A program made the translations under genes and the position numbers. The notes under the pieces were generated by a model. That model searched no databases, was not told the origin of the DNA, and saw only the letters and a list, made by a program, of their open reading frames with translations. From the NCBI RefSeq assembly GCF_002356335.1, contig NZ_AP018165.1:4930486-4994485 (forward strand): DNA of 64,000 nucleotides, read 5' to 3'. Every line of letters starts with the position of its first letter. Position 1 is the first letter of the stretch. This DNA comes from [Mycobacterium] stephanolepidis. Lineage in GTDB: Bacteria > Actinomycetota > Actinomycetes > Mycobacteriales > Mycobacteriaceae. Shown here in pieces: positions 1 through 8,246 of the stretch.

Positions 1-1056
1 CTGCTGACGGGATTCGTGCTTCTTACCTGAGGTCATCAGCTGCAGGTAATCCACGACCACGAGCTTGAGGCCGGCCTTCTGGTTGAGCCGTCGCGCCTTG
101 GCGCGGATCTCCATCATGGTCAAGTTCGGGGAGTCGTCGATGTAGAGCGGCGCCTCACTGATCTCGCTCATCCGCCGTGCCAGCCGGGTCCAGTCGTCAT
201 CGCTCATCCGCCCCGAGCGCATGTCACCCAGCTTGATCTTCGCTTCGGCCGAGAGCAGTCGCATGACGATCTCGGTCTTGCTCATTTCCAGCGAAAAAAT
301 CACGCTGGGCAGCTGGTGCTTGATCGAACACGACCGCATGAAATCCAGGCCCAGGGTCGATTTACCCACACCGGGTCGGGCCGCCACGATGATCATCTGA
401 CCCGGATGCAGCCCATTGGTGATCTCGTCCAGATCGGTGAAGCCCGTCGGCACACCCTTGGACATGCCGCCCGCCGACGCGATCGCATCGATCTCGTCCA
501 TCGTGGGCTGTAGCAGCTCTTCGAGGGGTACATAGTCTTCCGACATTCGCCGGTCGGTGACGTCGTAGACCTCGGCCTGTGCGCGGTCCACCACCTCGGC
601 CACATCGGCGCCCTCGGCCCCGGCATACCCGTACTGCACCACGCGTGTCCCGGCCTCCACAAGACGGCGCAGCAGCGCCTTCTCGGCCACGATCCCGGCA
701 TAGAACCCGGCGTTGGCGGCGGTCGGCACGGTGGAGATCAGCGTGTGCAGATACGGCGCACCACCCACCCGACGCAGCTGCCCGCGCCGGTCCAGCTCGG
801 CGGCCACCGTCACCGCGTCAGCGGGCTCTCCCCTGCCATACAGGTCGAGGATGGCCTCGTACACGCTCTGGTGGTTGGGCCGATAGAAGTCGTGCGGCCG
901 CAGCTTCTCCAGCACGTCGGCGATGGCGTCCTTGGACAGCAACATCCCGCCCAACACGGACTGCTCGGCCGCCACATCCTGGGGTGGTTGACGGCCGAAC
1001 TCCTCCTCGGGAGGGGCAACTGGGCCGGCCTGGCCCAGATCGTCGACTATCGCCAC
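1..1056 (-). CDS. dnaB: Replicative DNA helicase DnaB (C-terminus cut by window edge)
   Basis: Hexameric 5'-3' helicase that unwinds the fork and binds primase. The visible 352 residues hold the N-terminal domain and most of the RecA-like motor. The Walker A motif ARPGVGKS lies at about residues 226-233 (Lys232), and the VVVDYLQLM Walker B stretch is at 333-341. The frame runs off the left edge after HESRQQ. The start is a GTG at 1054-1056 reading MAIVDDLGQAGP, chosen because a strong AGGAGGA Shine-Dalgarno (complement of 1067-1073) precedes it. Translation is continuous through Walker A, so no intein interrupts that site; sites beyond residue 352 cannot be judged. It lies downstream of rplI, rpsR, ssb and rpsF on the same strand, the mycobacterial order, with a 451-base gap from rplI. 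Identification is secure. Confidence 0.96.
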   Translation of the reverse strand, partial: MAIVDDLGQAGPVAPPEEEFGRQPPQDVAAEQSVLGGMLLSKDAIADVLEKLRPHDFYRPNHQSVYEAILDLYGRGEPADAVTVAAELDRRGQLRRVGGAPYLHTLISTVPTAANAGFYAGIVAEKALLRRLVEAGTRVVQYGYAGAEGADVAEVVDRAQAEVYDVTDRRMSEDYVPLEELLQPTMDEIDAIASAGGMSKGVPTGFTDLDEITNGLHPGQMIIVAARPGVGKSTLGLDFMRSCSIKHQLPSVIFSLEMSKTEIVMRLLSAEAKIKLGDMRSGRMSDDDWTRLARRMSEISEAPLYIDDSPNLTMMEIRAKARRLNQKAGLKLVVVDYLQLMTSGKKHESRQQ

Positions 1057-1383
1057 AGCGCGCTGGTCCTCCTAATCACATCAAGTCGAACACATGATCG
1101 CGGCTAGGTCTGACAAGTACAGTTCAGCCCGCGCGCCGCGGTAGACGTTAGATGTTGCTGGCGACTCTGCCAAGCGCCCCTGTGGATGAGCCTGGGCATG
1201 GGGTGTGGACTACTGTCCAACCCGATGTTAGGGGGTTGGGGACAACCTGGGGATAGCTACCTACATTCCTGCACTTTTCCCATTTGGCAGCCGGTGAACT
1301 AATTGACAGGACTGTGGATGGGAATCCGTCCGGCGTGTCGCATCAGGTTGCGTGCTCGGGCGTGTTCTGTTACCCCTCTCAAC

Positions 1384-1402
1384 CCTCTAGGTTAACTAGA
1401 GG
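1384..1402. promoter_or_regulatory. Short perfect dyad upstream of dnaB
   Basis: CCTCTAG at 1384-1390 and CTAGAGG at 1396-1402 are perfect inverted repeats separated by GTTAA. The element sits in the dnaB upstream region. It could be an operator or part of an RNA hairpin, and no binding protein can be named. Confidence 0.35.
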
Positions 1403-1453
1403 TAGCTTCGCTGGAGTGGCACACGCGTACAATACGTTCGCCAGCAGGTACGG

Positions 1454-1485
1454 CAACGGCGCCGCGGAAACCCGCGACGCCGTTG
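1454..1485 (-). terminator. Hairpin terminator after rplI
   Basis: AACGGCGCCGCGG (1455-1467) and CCGCGACGCCGTT (1472-1484) form a 13-bp stem, extended by a C-G pair to 1454 and 1485, with an AAAC loop. The one mismatch becomes a G-U pair in the minus-strand transcript, so the stem is complete in the rplI direction. No U-tract follows, which is common for mycobacterial terminators. It lies 23 bases past the rplI stop. Confidence 0.6.
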
Positions 1486-1507
1486 ACCCGGCAGTATTTC
1501 GAATCGA

Positions 1508-1963
1508 TCAGTCTGCGGCGACTACATCCACGGTGACCTTGGTTGCCACACCGGCGTGCAGGTGCACATCCAGTGCGTACGAACCGATCTGCTTGATGTG
1601 TGCCTTCGGCAGGGTGACGGTGCGCTTGTCCAGGTTCGGCCCACCGGCGGCCTTGATGGCGCCCACCACGTCAGCGGCGGTCACCGAGCCGAACAGCTTG
1701 CCCTCGCCGGCGGTCTTGACCGTCAGCTGAACAGCACCCAAGCCCTCGATGGCCTGCTTGATCTCGTGGGCGTGCTCGACGCCACGGATCTCCTTGGCCT
1801 CACGGGCACGACGGATGTCGGTCGCCTGGCGCTCGGCACCACGGGTGGCGACAATCGCCAGTCCGCGCGGCAGCAGGTAGTTACGTCCGTAACCGTCCCG
1901 GACCTCAACGGTGCCACCGGCAGTGCCGAGGTGCTCGACCTCGGTCGTCAGAATCAGCTTCAT
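1508..1963 (-). CDS. rplI: 50S ribosomal protein bL9
   Basis: Binds 23S rRNA at the base of the L1 stalk and helps maintain reading frame. The 151-residue product has the normal length of the family. The N-terminal domain reads [17 protein letters not shown], followed by the conserved [15 protein letters not shown] segment at about residues 22-36, then the long connecting helix and the C-terminal domain. It follows rpsR by 17 bases and belongs to the rpsF-ssb-rpsR-rplI operon. A hairpin just past the stop probably ends this operon ahead of dnaB. Confidence 0.97.
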   Translation of the reverse strand: MKLILTTEVEHLGTAGGTVEVRDGYGRNYLLPRGLAIVATRGAERQATDIRRAREAKEIRGVEHAHEIKQAIEGLGAVQLTVKTAGEGKLFGSVTAADVVGAIKAAGGPNLDKRTVTLPKAHIKQIGSYALDVHLHAGVATKVTVDVVAAD

Positions 1964-1980
1964 CAGATATCCCTCCGGTC

Positions 1981-2235
1981 CTACCGCGTCGCCGAGCTGA
2001 ACGGCAGCAGGGCCACCTCGCGAGCGTTCTTCACCGCGATCGCGATGTCGCGCTGGTGCTGAACGCAGTTTCCGGTAACCCGGCGGGCACGAATCTTGCC
2101 GCGCTCACTGATGTACGTGCGCAGCAGGTTGGTGTCCTTGTAATCGATGTTCAGCGCCTTCTTGGTGCAGAACGCGCACTTACGTGTCTTGACCGGCTTT
2201 TCCGGGGCAGGACGGCGCTTAGTCGTCTTGGCCAT
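1981..2235 (-). CDS. rpsR: 30S ribosomal protein bS18, cysteine-containing (C+) form
   Basis: Small-subunit protein that pairs with bS6, whose gene rpsF is nearby. The 84-residue sequence carries KCAFC at residues 19-23 and a further Cys in GNCVQHQ, which fits the zinc-binding C+ paralogue. Mycobacteria also encode a zinc-independent C- form elsewhere, induced under zinc limitation (family knowledge). The [19 protein letters not shown] stretch is typical of S18. It lies 44 bases downstream of ssb and 17 upstream of rplI, in the conserved operon. Confidence 0.96.
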   Translation of the reverse strand: MAKTTKRRPAPEKPVKTRKCAFCTKKALNIDYKDTNLLRTYISERGKIRARRVTGNCVQHQRDIAIAVKNAREVALLPFSSATR

Positions 2236-2279
2236 GGTGAATCTCTTTCTTTCTAGCTAGATAAGTTGTATCGCCCAGA

Positions 2280-2780
2280 TCAGAAGGGCGGTTCGTCGTC
2301 GGCCGCGGTGGAACCGGAGGCCGGGGCACTGCCCCACGGATCGTCGGCAGGCTCGTTGGAGCGGGAACCCCCGCCACCACCGCCGCCGCCGAAACCTCCA
2401 CCGCCGCCACCACCGCGCGAGGCCTTGTTGACCTTGGCGGTCGCGTACCGCAGAGATGGGCCGATCTCGTCGACCTCGACCTCCATGACGGTGCGCTTCT
2501 CGCCCTCGCGGGTTTCGAAGGAGCGCTGCTTGAGCCGGCCAGTGACGATGACACGGGACCCGCGGGTCAGGCTCTCGGCCACGTTCTCAGCGGCCTCACG
2601 CCAGATATTGCACCGCAGGAACAGCGCCTCTCCGTCCTTCCACTCCGAACTCTGTCGGTCGAAGATGCGGGGAGTCGACGCCACAGTGAAGTTGGCGACG
2701 GCAGCCCCGGACGGCGTGAAGCGCAGTTCTGGATCGGCGGTCAAGTTTCCGACGACCGTGATGGTGGTGTCACCTGCCAC
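2280..2780 (-). CDS. ssb: Single-stranded DNA-binding protein
   Basis: Tetrameric ssDNA-binding protein of replication and repair. Residues 1-115 form the OB fold ([18 protein letters not shown] at the start, later [18 protein letters not shown]). A glycine-rich linker with two poly-Gly runs follows. The C-terminus ends in the acidic tip DDEPPF, which recruits partner proteins. The length of 166 residues is usual for mycobacterial SSB. The GTG start at 2778-2780 is supported by a GAGGAGGAA Shine-Dalgarno. It is the second gene of the rpsF operon, separated from rpsF by a 72-base gap that contains a strong hairpin. Confidence 0.97.
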   Translation of the reverse strand: MAGDTTITVVGNLTADPELRFTPSGAAVANFTVASTPRIFDRQSSEWKDGEALFLRCNIWREAAENVAESLTRGSRVIVTGRLKQRSFETREGEKRTVMEVEVDEIGPSLRYATAKVNKASRGGGGGGGFGGGGGGGGSRSNEPADDPWGSAPASGSTAADDEPPF

Positions 2781-2821
2781 GGTTCCTCCTCGTGTCTGTC
2801 AGCTGGCGTGGTTAACGGCAG

Positions 2822-2849
2822 CCTACGGAAGTCAACTGACTTCCGTAGG
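2822..2849. promoter_or_regulatory. Perfect 13-bp inverted repeat between rpsF and ssb
   Basis: CCTACGGAAGTCA (2822-2834) and TGACTTCCGTAGG (2837-2849) are perfectly complementary with AC between them. In the minus-strand transcript this is a strong hairpin a few bases after the rpsF stop and before the ssb Shine-Dalgarno. No U-tract follows. It may be an attenuator, a processing site or a stability element that sets the rpsF:ssb ratio. Confidence 0.6.
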
Positions 2850-2852
2850 ACC

Positions 2853-3143
2853 TCAGCGGGCTCCGGTACGCAGGACCTTGGTCCGCAGCACGGACTCGTT
2901 GAGGCCCAGCTGGCGATCCAGCTCCGATACGGTGGCGGGCTCCGCGACCACGTCGATCACCGCGTAGATGCCCTCGGCATGCTTGGCGATCTCGTAGGCA
3001 AGACGGCGCTTACCCCAAACCTCCACCTTCGAGACGGTTCCACCGTCACCGCGGATGACGTTCAGAAACGTATCCAGCGATGGAGCTACGGTGCGCTCGT
3101 CAAGAGTGGGGTCGAGAATGACCATGATTTCGTACTGACGCAT
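2853..3143 (-). CDS. rpsF: 30S ribosomal protein bS6
   Basis: Small-subunit platform protein that binds bS18. The 96-residue product starts [16 protein letters not shown], the canonical S6 beginning, and includes [19 protein letters not shown] in the middle. An AGGAGGTGATG Shine-Dalgarno precedes the ATG. It is the first gene of the rpsF-ssb-rpsR-rplI operon. About 110 bases separate it from the upstream membrane glycosyltransferase gene. Confidence 0.97.
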   Translation of the reverse strand: MRQYEIMVILDPTLDERTVAPSLDTFLNVIRGDGGTVSKVEVWGKRRLAYEIAKHAEGIYAVIDVVAEPATVSELDRQLGLNESVLRTKVLRTGAR

Positions 3144-3255
3144 GAGAAACTCATCACCTCCTGTGGTCTAGTGCGGCCACGGCCAATCCGTGGCAGGAGA
3201 GTCGCCTGCGTCGGCAACCGGCCAAGGTTACCTCACAGCCCCCTGACCGGCGAAA

Positions 3256-4905
3256 TCAGACAGATGCTCGGGCGATATGGGGTGCGGGTCTACGCGCGTG
3301 CAGCCACGACGGCAGCCAGGCCGGAGGATTGTCGGCAACCCCATCGCACGGCCCGCCCGCCGGATCGTCCGTGTCATCACTATGTGCGCGCACCAGGTCC
3401 TCGCTGGGGTGATAGATCTGGCGCAGCACCAACGCGCACAACCCGATCACCGCGATATCGCGCACCAGCACCGTGCCGGTGAACCACTGCTCGGGCAACC
3501 CCTTGTTCTCCATACCCAGCAGGTAATACATCCGCGGAACCCACACCAACGCGTCGACGGTCATCCACGCCAACAGGATTCGGCGATGCGGCAAGGCCAC
3601 CACGGCAAGTGGCACCAGCCACAGCGAGAACTGCGGACTCCAGACCTTGTTGGTCAGCAGGAACACCGCCACCACCAGGAAGGCCAACTGCGCCACACGC
3701 GGGCGTCGCGGAGCCGCCAGTGCCACGTATCCGATGCCCAGGCAGCAGATCCCGAACAGAACGGCCGATACCGCGTTGAGCACGACCGGGGGCTCCCAGA
3801 AACCCAGCGGGCCGTCGAAGCCCCGCCATCCCGTGAAGGACTTGACGACGTTGTACAGCGAGTCCATGTCGTCGCCGCGACGGGTATTGAGCCGGAAGAA
3901 CTCCCCCCATCCGCGCGGGAAGAGCATCGCCACCGGCGCGTTCACCACGACCCAGCTTGCCAGTGCGGCCGCGGCCGTCTTGGAGAACTCGTGCATCTTG
4001 CCGCCGCGCAGACTCACCAACAGCAGCGGAAACAGCAGCAGCACCGGATAGAGCTTGGCGGCCACACCCAGCCCCATCAGCACACCCGCCAGCCACGGTT
4101 TGCGACGAGCCCACGCCCACAGTGCCGTCATGCTGAAAGCCGTTGCAAGAGAATCAAAATTCGTGAATATCTGGAAGATCACGATCGGGGACGCGGCGAT
4201 TATCACCACATCCCACGGGCGTGTGTGCGGGCTCAATCCCGCACTGGCCCAGATGGTCACCAACCACGCGAGCGCCAATCCGAAAGCCACGATGTTGAAG
4301 AACATCACCACTTCGGCGACGATCGGCAGCCCCAGCAGATCGCTGGCCTGGGTGTACGTCTTGGCCAGCGCCATCGCGGTGTATTGATACACCCCGGTCA
4401 CCACCGGGTACTCCATGTACCGGACCGCCGGAGTGCCGTCGTACTGAATCTTCTGGCGCCCGCCCGAGTCGGTCTCCAGCCAGCTGGACTTGTACGGGAA
4501 ACGCCCCTGATTCAACAGCTCCGCGCCGTAGAGCGGCACCGTGTCCGAGTAGCACAACTGGTAGTAGGCCCGGTTGTTGTCCCAATTGGCCACGCGCTGA
4601 GCACCGTTGCCGGAACCACTCTGCTGCAGGCAGGGCGCCTTACTGGTCCACCCCAGGATGAGGAATCCCAGCGCGATGATGAACACCACCCGCAGCGGTG
4701 TCCAGAACGGCTGGCGCCCGACCAGCGCGTGCCTGCCCAACGGCCCACCGATCACCTCGGATAGCTCGGCACCCATCGCATCGGTGTGACTGGGGAAGTT
4801 GCGATCATCGGCACTGCGCAGGTCATCGGCGAGCTTCTCGGGAGACACCGTCGCACGGGATTCGGCCGGCACCTGCCTACTGCCCCGGAGGTGGCGGCGC
4901 GTCAC
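3256..4905 (-). CDS. GT87-family (DUF2029) integral membrane glycosyltransferase, Rv0051 homologue
   Basis: Polytopic membrane protein of up to 549 residues that fits the GT87 mannosyltransferase family, which uses polyprenyl-phosphate sugars on the outer face of the membrane. After a soluble N-terminus of about 65 residues comes a first membrane segment at 69-88 (LRVVFIIALGFLILGW), then roughly ten more, ending in a charged tail near 500-549. The GVAAKLYPVLLLFPLLLV and LTNKVWSPQFSLWLVPL stretches are typical of the family. It sits between ponA1 and rpsF, exactly as Rv0051 does in Mtb. The start is uncertain: the GTG at 4905 overlaps ponA1 by 29 bases without a clear ribosome site, and a GTG at 4848 would remove the overlap. 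The acceptor is unknown. Confidence 0.8.
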   Translation of the reverse strand: MTRRHLRGSRQVPAESRATVSPEKLADDLRSADDRNFPSHTDAMGAELSEVIGGPLGRHALVGRQPFWTPLRVVFIIALGFLILGWTSKAPCLQQSGSGNGAQRVANWDNNRAYYQLCYSDTVPLYGAELLNQGRFPYKSSWLETDSGGRQKIQYDGTPAVRYMEYPVVTGVYQYTAMALAKTYTQASDLLGLPIVAEVVMFFNIVAFGLALAWLVTIWASAGLSPHTRPWDVVIIAASPIVIFQIFTNFDSLATAFSMTALWAWARRKPWLAGVLMGLGVAAKLYPVLLLFPLLLVSLRGGKMHEFSKTAAAALASWVVVNAPVAMLFPRGWGEFFRLNTRRGDDMDSLYNVVKSFTGWRGFDGPLGFWEPPVVLNAVSAVLFGICCLGIGYVALAAPRRPRVAQLAFLVVAVFLLTNKVWSPQFSLWLVPLAVVALPHRRILLAWMTVDALVWVPRMYYLLGMENKGLPEQWFTGTVLVRDIAVIGLCALVLRQIYHPSEDLVRAHSDDTDDPAGGPCDGVADNPPAWLPSWLHARRPAPHIARASV

Positions 4906-7345
4906 CCGCCGGTGGCGCCGCCGGGCCCACCGGAATCGTCGTCGGCGGTCCCACCGGAATGGTGATACCCGGCGCGATCTCGATGGTCGGCTGGATGACC
5001 GTCACCTCGCCGCCACCGCCCGGCGCGGGCGCCGGCGGACCGTTCGGAGCGGGAGGCGGAGGCACGTAGACCGGCACGCCGGCGTAACCACCGATGGCGC
5101 CCGGCTTGGGGAAGGTCTCCTTGGTGGAGCCGTCCAACGCGCCATTCATGGTCTTCTGCCAGATGTCCGACGGCAGGCCGGAGCCGTAGATCGGTCCACC
5201 CCAACTGTTTCTGATCGGCTTGCCATCGTCGGTTCCCACCCACACCGCGGTCGAGAGCGACGGGGTGAAGCCGACCATCCAGGCGTCCTTGTTGTCCTTG
5301 GTGTCGCCCAGCTGCGCGGTACCGGTCTTGGCGGCCGACTCTCGTCCGCCGGCCAGGCCATGCCCACGGGAGTAGGCAGCGATCGGTTTCATCGCCGAGA
5401 TCGCGTTGTTCGCAACATCATCAGAGAATCGCTTCTCGCCTGTGTTGTCGGAGGAACCCGCGTCGAAAAGCACCTGGCCGTCCGCGTTCACAACCTTCTG
5501 GATGAAATGCGGCTTGCGGTAGGTCCCCGACGCCGCCAAGGTCGCGTACGCCGAGGCCATATCGATCACCCGGGTCTGGTACTGGCCCAGCACCACACCG
5601 TTATTCGGCGGACCGCCCTGACCGTCCTCGGACAAGGTGTGCGAGACACCGGGGAAGTTCTCGGCGATACCGGCGGCATGCGCGGCGGTAGCCACATCGT
5701 CGGGCCCGTTCTTCAGCTTCAGCATGAGCCGGTAGAAGCTGGTGTTCAGCGAGCGCTTGAGCGCCTCGGCCACCGAACACGTTCCGCACGAAGCGTCTTC
5801 GCTGTTCTTGATGGTGATGCCCTGATAGGTCAGCTCCGAGCTGTCCAGCTGGTAGCCCAGTCCGATTCCCTGCTGCAGCGCCGCGACCAAGGCGAACACC
5901 TTGAACGACGAACCGGTCTGCAGACCCTGCTGCGCATAGTCCAGGCCCTGCGCGTTGGACCCGCCGTAGTACGCCTTGACCGCACCCGTGCGCGGGTCCA
6001 CGGACACCACCGCCGTTCGCAGGTCCGCGTTCTCGCCCTGCAAGGTGCTGTTGACCGCGTTCTCGGCAGCCTGCTGCGCCTTGGTGTCGATGGTCGTCGT
6101 GATCTGCAGGCCCTCGGTGTTCAACGTCTGCTCGTCGATGTTGAACAGATCGGTGAGCTCCGCCATCACCTGACGCTTGATAAGTCCATTGGGACCGGTG
6201 GTCGCGTTCTGGGCAGCGGCCTGCTCGGGCGGCACCGTCGCGGGGTACACCTGCCCGGCACGATCCTGCGCGGACAGTGCGCCGATGGTGACCATGCCGT
6301 CGAGCACCCAGTTCCACCGGTTCGTCGACTCCGGCAGATCCACCGCGGGGTCCAGGCGTGACGGCCGTTGGATCAGTGCGGCCAACAACGCGCCCTCGGA
6401 GACCGTGAGCTGTTCGACGGGCTTGTCGAAGTAGGCCTTCGACGCCGCCGAGATGCCGTAGGCGCCACGTCCGAAATAGATGATGTTGAGGTAGGCCTCC
6501 AGCACCTGATCCTTAGACCAGGACTGCGACATCTTGGTGGAGATGACGATCTCCTTGGCCTTACGGGTCAGACCGCCGAGGCCGGCGCGCTGCGCACCCA
6601 CCATCGCGTTCTTCACGTACTGCTGGGTGATCGTGGAACCACCCTGGGTATCGCCGCCGAACATGTTGTTCTTGACCGCGCGCAGCAGACCCGAGAAGGA
6701 GAAGCCCGGGTTGCCGTAGAAATCGCGATCCTCGGCGGCCATCACCGCCGCACGCACGTGCTGGGGCACCTGGTCGATCTTGATGTCGACCCGGTTTCCG
6801 TCCGGTGGAACAACTTTCGCGAGTTCGGTGGTGCCGTCGCTGGCCAAGATGGTGGACACCTGGCTGGTACGGATATCGCCCGGCTTCGGGATGTCGACCA
6901 CCGAATACGCCAGTGCGAACGTCGCCAGCGGTATGACGATGGCCAACAGCACCAGGGCGATCATCACGCGACGGAAGACTTTCCAGCTGTTGCTCTTTCG
7001 TCTACGGCGACGCTGCGGCGGACGCGACGAACCACCCGGCCTGCCGGATGGGGGCGGTGGCTCATGTCCGTTGCCCTCGCCATCACGCTCCAGCGCAGCG
7101 CGCGCCGCAGCCACAGCGTCCTCATCGCGCCGGTACAGCGGCAGATCCTCGACGGGGTCGAGGATCGACGTCGGCCGATCGTCCATGCTGGGGGTGCGCG
7201 GTGAATCCGAGCCGCCGGAAGCTACCGGATTCTGTCCGCCAACCACGCCACCCTCACCCTGTGGCCTATTCACTGGCCGTCCGGGCACGAGTTGTTCGCT
7301 GACGTGGGGTGGTCCCCTTCGGCGCCGGGAGGGCGCCCATGACAT
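4877..7345 (-). CDS. ponA1: Bifunctional penicillin-binding protein PonA1 (class A PBP)
   Basis: Polymerises lipid II and cross-links peptidoglycan during polar growth. A Pro/Arg-rich cytoplasmic N-terminus leads to one membrane anchor at about residues 127-149. The GT51 transglycosylase domain carries Glu205 in AAEDRDFY and the GGSTITQQYVKNAM motif. The transpeptidase domain has the SxxK motif in GSSFKVF, SLNTSFYRLM and the KTGTA box. The C-terminus is Pro-rich without PASTA repeats, as in Mtb PonA1 (Rv0050). The frame allows a start at 7345, overlapping the upstream DUF5318 gene by 80 bases; the GTG at 7288 (residue 20 of this frame) would give 803 residues and a smaller overlap. It is followed by the GT87 gene. 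Confidence 0.95.
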   Translation of the reverse strand: MSWAPSRRRRGPPHVSEQLVPGRPVNRPQGEGGVVGGQNPVASGGSDSPRTPSMDDRPTSILDPVEDLPLYRRDEDAVAAARAALERDGEGNGHEPPPPSGRPGGSSRPPQRRRRRKSNSWKVFRRVMIALVLLAIVIPLATFALAYSVVDIPKPGDIRTSQVSTILASDGTTELAKVVPPDGNRVDIKIDQVPQHVRAAVMAAEDRDFYGNPGFSFSGLLRAVKNNMFGGDTQGGSTITQQYVKNAMVGAQRAGLGGLTRKAKEIVISTKMSQSWSKDQVLEAYLNIIYFGRGAYGISAASKAYFDKPVEQLTVSEGALLAALIQRPSRLDPAVDLPESTNRWNWVLDGMVTIGALSAQDRAGQVYPATVPPEQAAAQNATTGPNGLIKRQVMAELTDLFNIDEQTLNTEGLQITTTIDTKAQQAAENAVNSTLQGENADLRTAVVSVDPRTGAVKAYYGGSNAQGLDYAQQGLQTGSSFKVFALVAALQQGIGLGYQLDSSELTYQGITIKNSEDASCGTCSVAEALKRSLNTSFYRLMLKLKNGPDDVATAAHAAGIAENFPGVSHTLSEDGQGGPPNNGVVLGQYQTRVIDMASAYATLAASGTYRKPHFIQKVVNADGQVLFDAGSSDNTGEKRFSDDVANNAISAMKPIAAYSRGHGLAGGRESAAKTGTAQLGDTKDNKDAWMVGFTPSLSTAVWVGTDDGKPIRNSWGGPIYGSGLPSDIWQKTMNGALDGSTKETFPKPGAIGGYAGVPVYVPPPPAPNGPPAPAPGGGGEVTVIQPTIEIAPGITIPVGPPTTIPVGPAAPPAGDAPPPPGQ

Positions 7346-7688
7346 ACGACTTCACCAAATGATTCCAACTGCAGGTCCGGCATACCTCGACAACGTGCAC
7401 GGCGAACTCTGAGTACCGAGTGGCCAGCAGCACCAGTTCCTCGGCCGTACGGGCCGAGCCGGATACCGCTCCCAGATGCTCGCCGAAAACCCACGACACC
7501 AGCGTCAGTTGCTCCTTGCGACAGATCGGGCACACCACCGCACTCGATTTGCCGTGGAACTTGGCCGCACGGAGCAGATATGGGTTCGCGTCGCAGACTT
7601 CGGCCACGCCGGTACGCCCGGAATAGACCTCAGCCAGCAGGGATCGCCGCTTGAGCGCGTAATCCACCACCTGTCTCTGCAATCGCAC
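7266..7688 (-). CDS. DUF5318 family protein, Rv0049 homologue
   Basis: Small cytoplasmic protein of 140 residues. It contains two CxxC-type pairs, VCPICRKEQ and CRTCSW, which look like a zinc ribbon; function unknown. Mtb Rv0049 has nearly the same sequence and the same place upstream of ponA1. The chosen start is the GTG at 7686-7688 (MRLQRQVVDYALKRRSLL). It lacks a Shine-Dalgarno but sits 7 bases downstream of TACTCT (complement of 7696-7701), the arrangement of leaderless mycobacterial mRNAs. A longer frame extends upstream, but its extra residues look non-coding. The 3' end overlaps the ponA1 start region, implying coupled expression. Confidence 0.85.
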   Translation of the reverse strand: MRLQRQVVDYALKRRSLLAEVYSGRTGVAEVCDANPYLLRAAKFHGKSSAVVCPICRKEQLTLVSWVFGEHLGAVSGSARTAEELVLLATRYSEFAVHVVEVCRTCSWNHLVKSYVMGALPAPKGTTPRQRTTRARTASE

Positions 7689-7695
7689 GGTAACC

Positions 7696-7701
7696 AGAGT
7701 A
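7696..7701 (-). promoter_or_regulatory. -10 box for leaderless DUF5318 mRNA
   Basis: TACTCT on the minus strand, then 7 bases, then the GTG start. This matches the TANNNT-N7-start layout of leaderless mycobacterial transcripts and explains the missing ribosome-binding site. Confidence 0.6.
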
Positions 7702-7818
7702 CGTCCGATTACGCGCTGGCCAAGCCCGGGCCACACAGACAGCACGTACTTTGCGAAGCCGATCTCTGCCCGCGTTCCGCTCGTTACGATGGGACGGCTG
7801 TCGGGAAGAGGGGGACAT

Positions 7819-8202
7819 ATGACATTTCGTCGACTATCACCGGTGCTCGGCGGCTTTGCGGTCTTGGCCGTCATCGCACCCGTCGCCATCGACAATCCCG
7901 TGGCGACCGCCTCCCCACCGGTTGGGGTGAAGGGCACCGGAAAGGTCGTCGGAACGGCGGTCCTGAAGGTGATCGGTGGCGGGACGGCGACCGTCACCTG
8001 GAAAGAGAACGACGGCACGGCCCACATCGAAAAGGATGTCGCGCTGCCCTGGGAGCACACCATCGACGTCGTCGAGGAAGCGAACTCCGAAGTCCGGGCC
8101 AACGGGACCGGCGCTACCGGCTGCACGATCACCATGGGCGACATGCTGGTGTCGTTCAAGAGCGAGCCGAACCCGGTCTGCGAGTTCGCGTACTGGGGCT
8201 GA
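7819..8202 (+). CDS. MmpS-like exported protein
   Basis: A 127-residue protein with an N-terminal signal or anchor (VLGGFAVLAVIAPVA, residues 9-23). The beta-rich domain resembles the C-terminal half of MmpS proteins: ATVTWKENDGTAHIEKDVAL, then PWEHTIDV, then TGCTITMGDMLVSF. MmpS proteins assist MmpL lipid or siderophore exporters. No mmpL gene is near, so this is an orphan relative and its role is unknown. The ATG at 7819 was preferred over an in-frame upstream codon because AAGAGGGGG directly precedes it. It diverges from the DUF5318-ponA1 unit. Confidence 0.65.
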   Translation: MTFRRLSPVLGGFAVLAVIAPVAIDNPVATASPPVGVKGTGKVVGTAVLKVIGGGTATVTWKENDGTAHIEKDVALPWEHTIDVVEEANSEVRANGTGATGCTITMGDMLVSFKSEPNPVCEFAYWG

Positions 8203-8233
8203 CGCACCTGGGTGCTGCGGGCCCGGGCCGCTC

Positions 8234-8239
8234 TACGAT
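8234..8239 (+). promoter_or_regulatory. -10 box of first DUF1707 gene (leaderless)
   Basis: TACGAT lies 7 bases before the ATG at 8247. The surrounding 25 bases, GCTCTACGATTCCTCGCATG plus GCGAC, recur exactly before the next paralogue at 9046-9065, so the promoter was duplicated with the gene. Confidence 0.65.
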
Positions 8240-8246
8240 TCCTCGC

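Larger units (their letters stand above)
1057..1507. other. Intergenic region dnaB-rplI, no gene seen
   Basis: No convincing gene is present; open frames here only continue shadows of rplI. The region should hold the dnaB promoter on the minus strand. It contains two DnaA-box-like nonamers in the same orientation, TGTGGATGA at 1181-1189 and TGTGGATGG at 1313-1321, each one or two bases from TGTGGATAA. It also holds a short perfect dyad at 1384-1402 and the hairpin that ends the rplI transcript at 1454-1485. Confidence 0.6.

Noticed and set aside
1-1056. Intein in dnaB
   Set aside because: Mycobacterial DnaB often carries an intein, but the visible 352 residues are continuous through Walker A and the LQLM region; later sites are outside the window.
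1284-1730. 148-residue plus-strand frame in the dnaB-rplI gap
   Set aside because: It runs into rplI antisense and has no coding character; treated as intergenic.
3277-4764. 495-residue open frame antisense to the GT87 gene
   Set aside because: Typical high-GC shadow frame; its residues are rich in Arg/His/Gln without any domain, while the opposite strand encodes a conserved membrane protein.
4799-6361. 520-residue frame antisense to ponA1
   Set aside because: Shadow of ponA1, whose motifs are all intact; the antisense product has no recognisable pattern.
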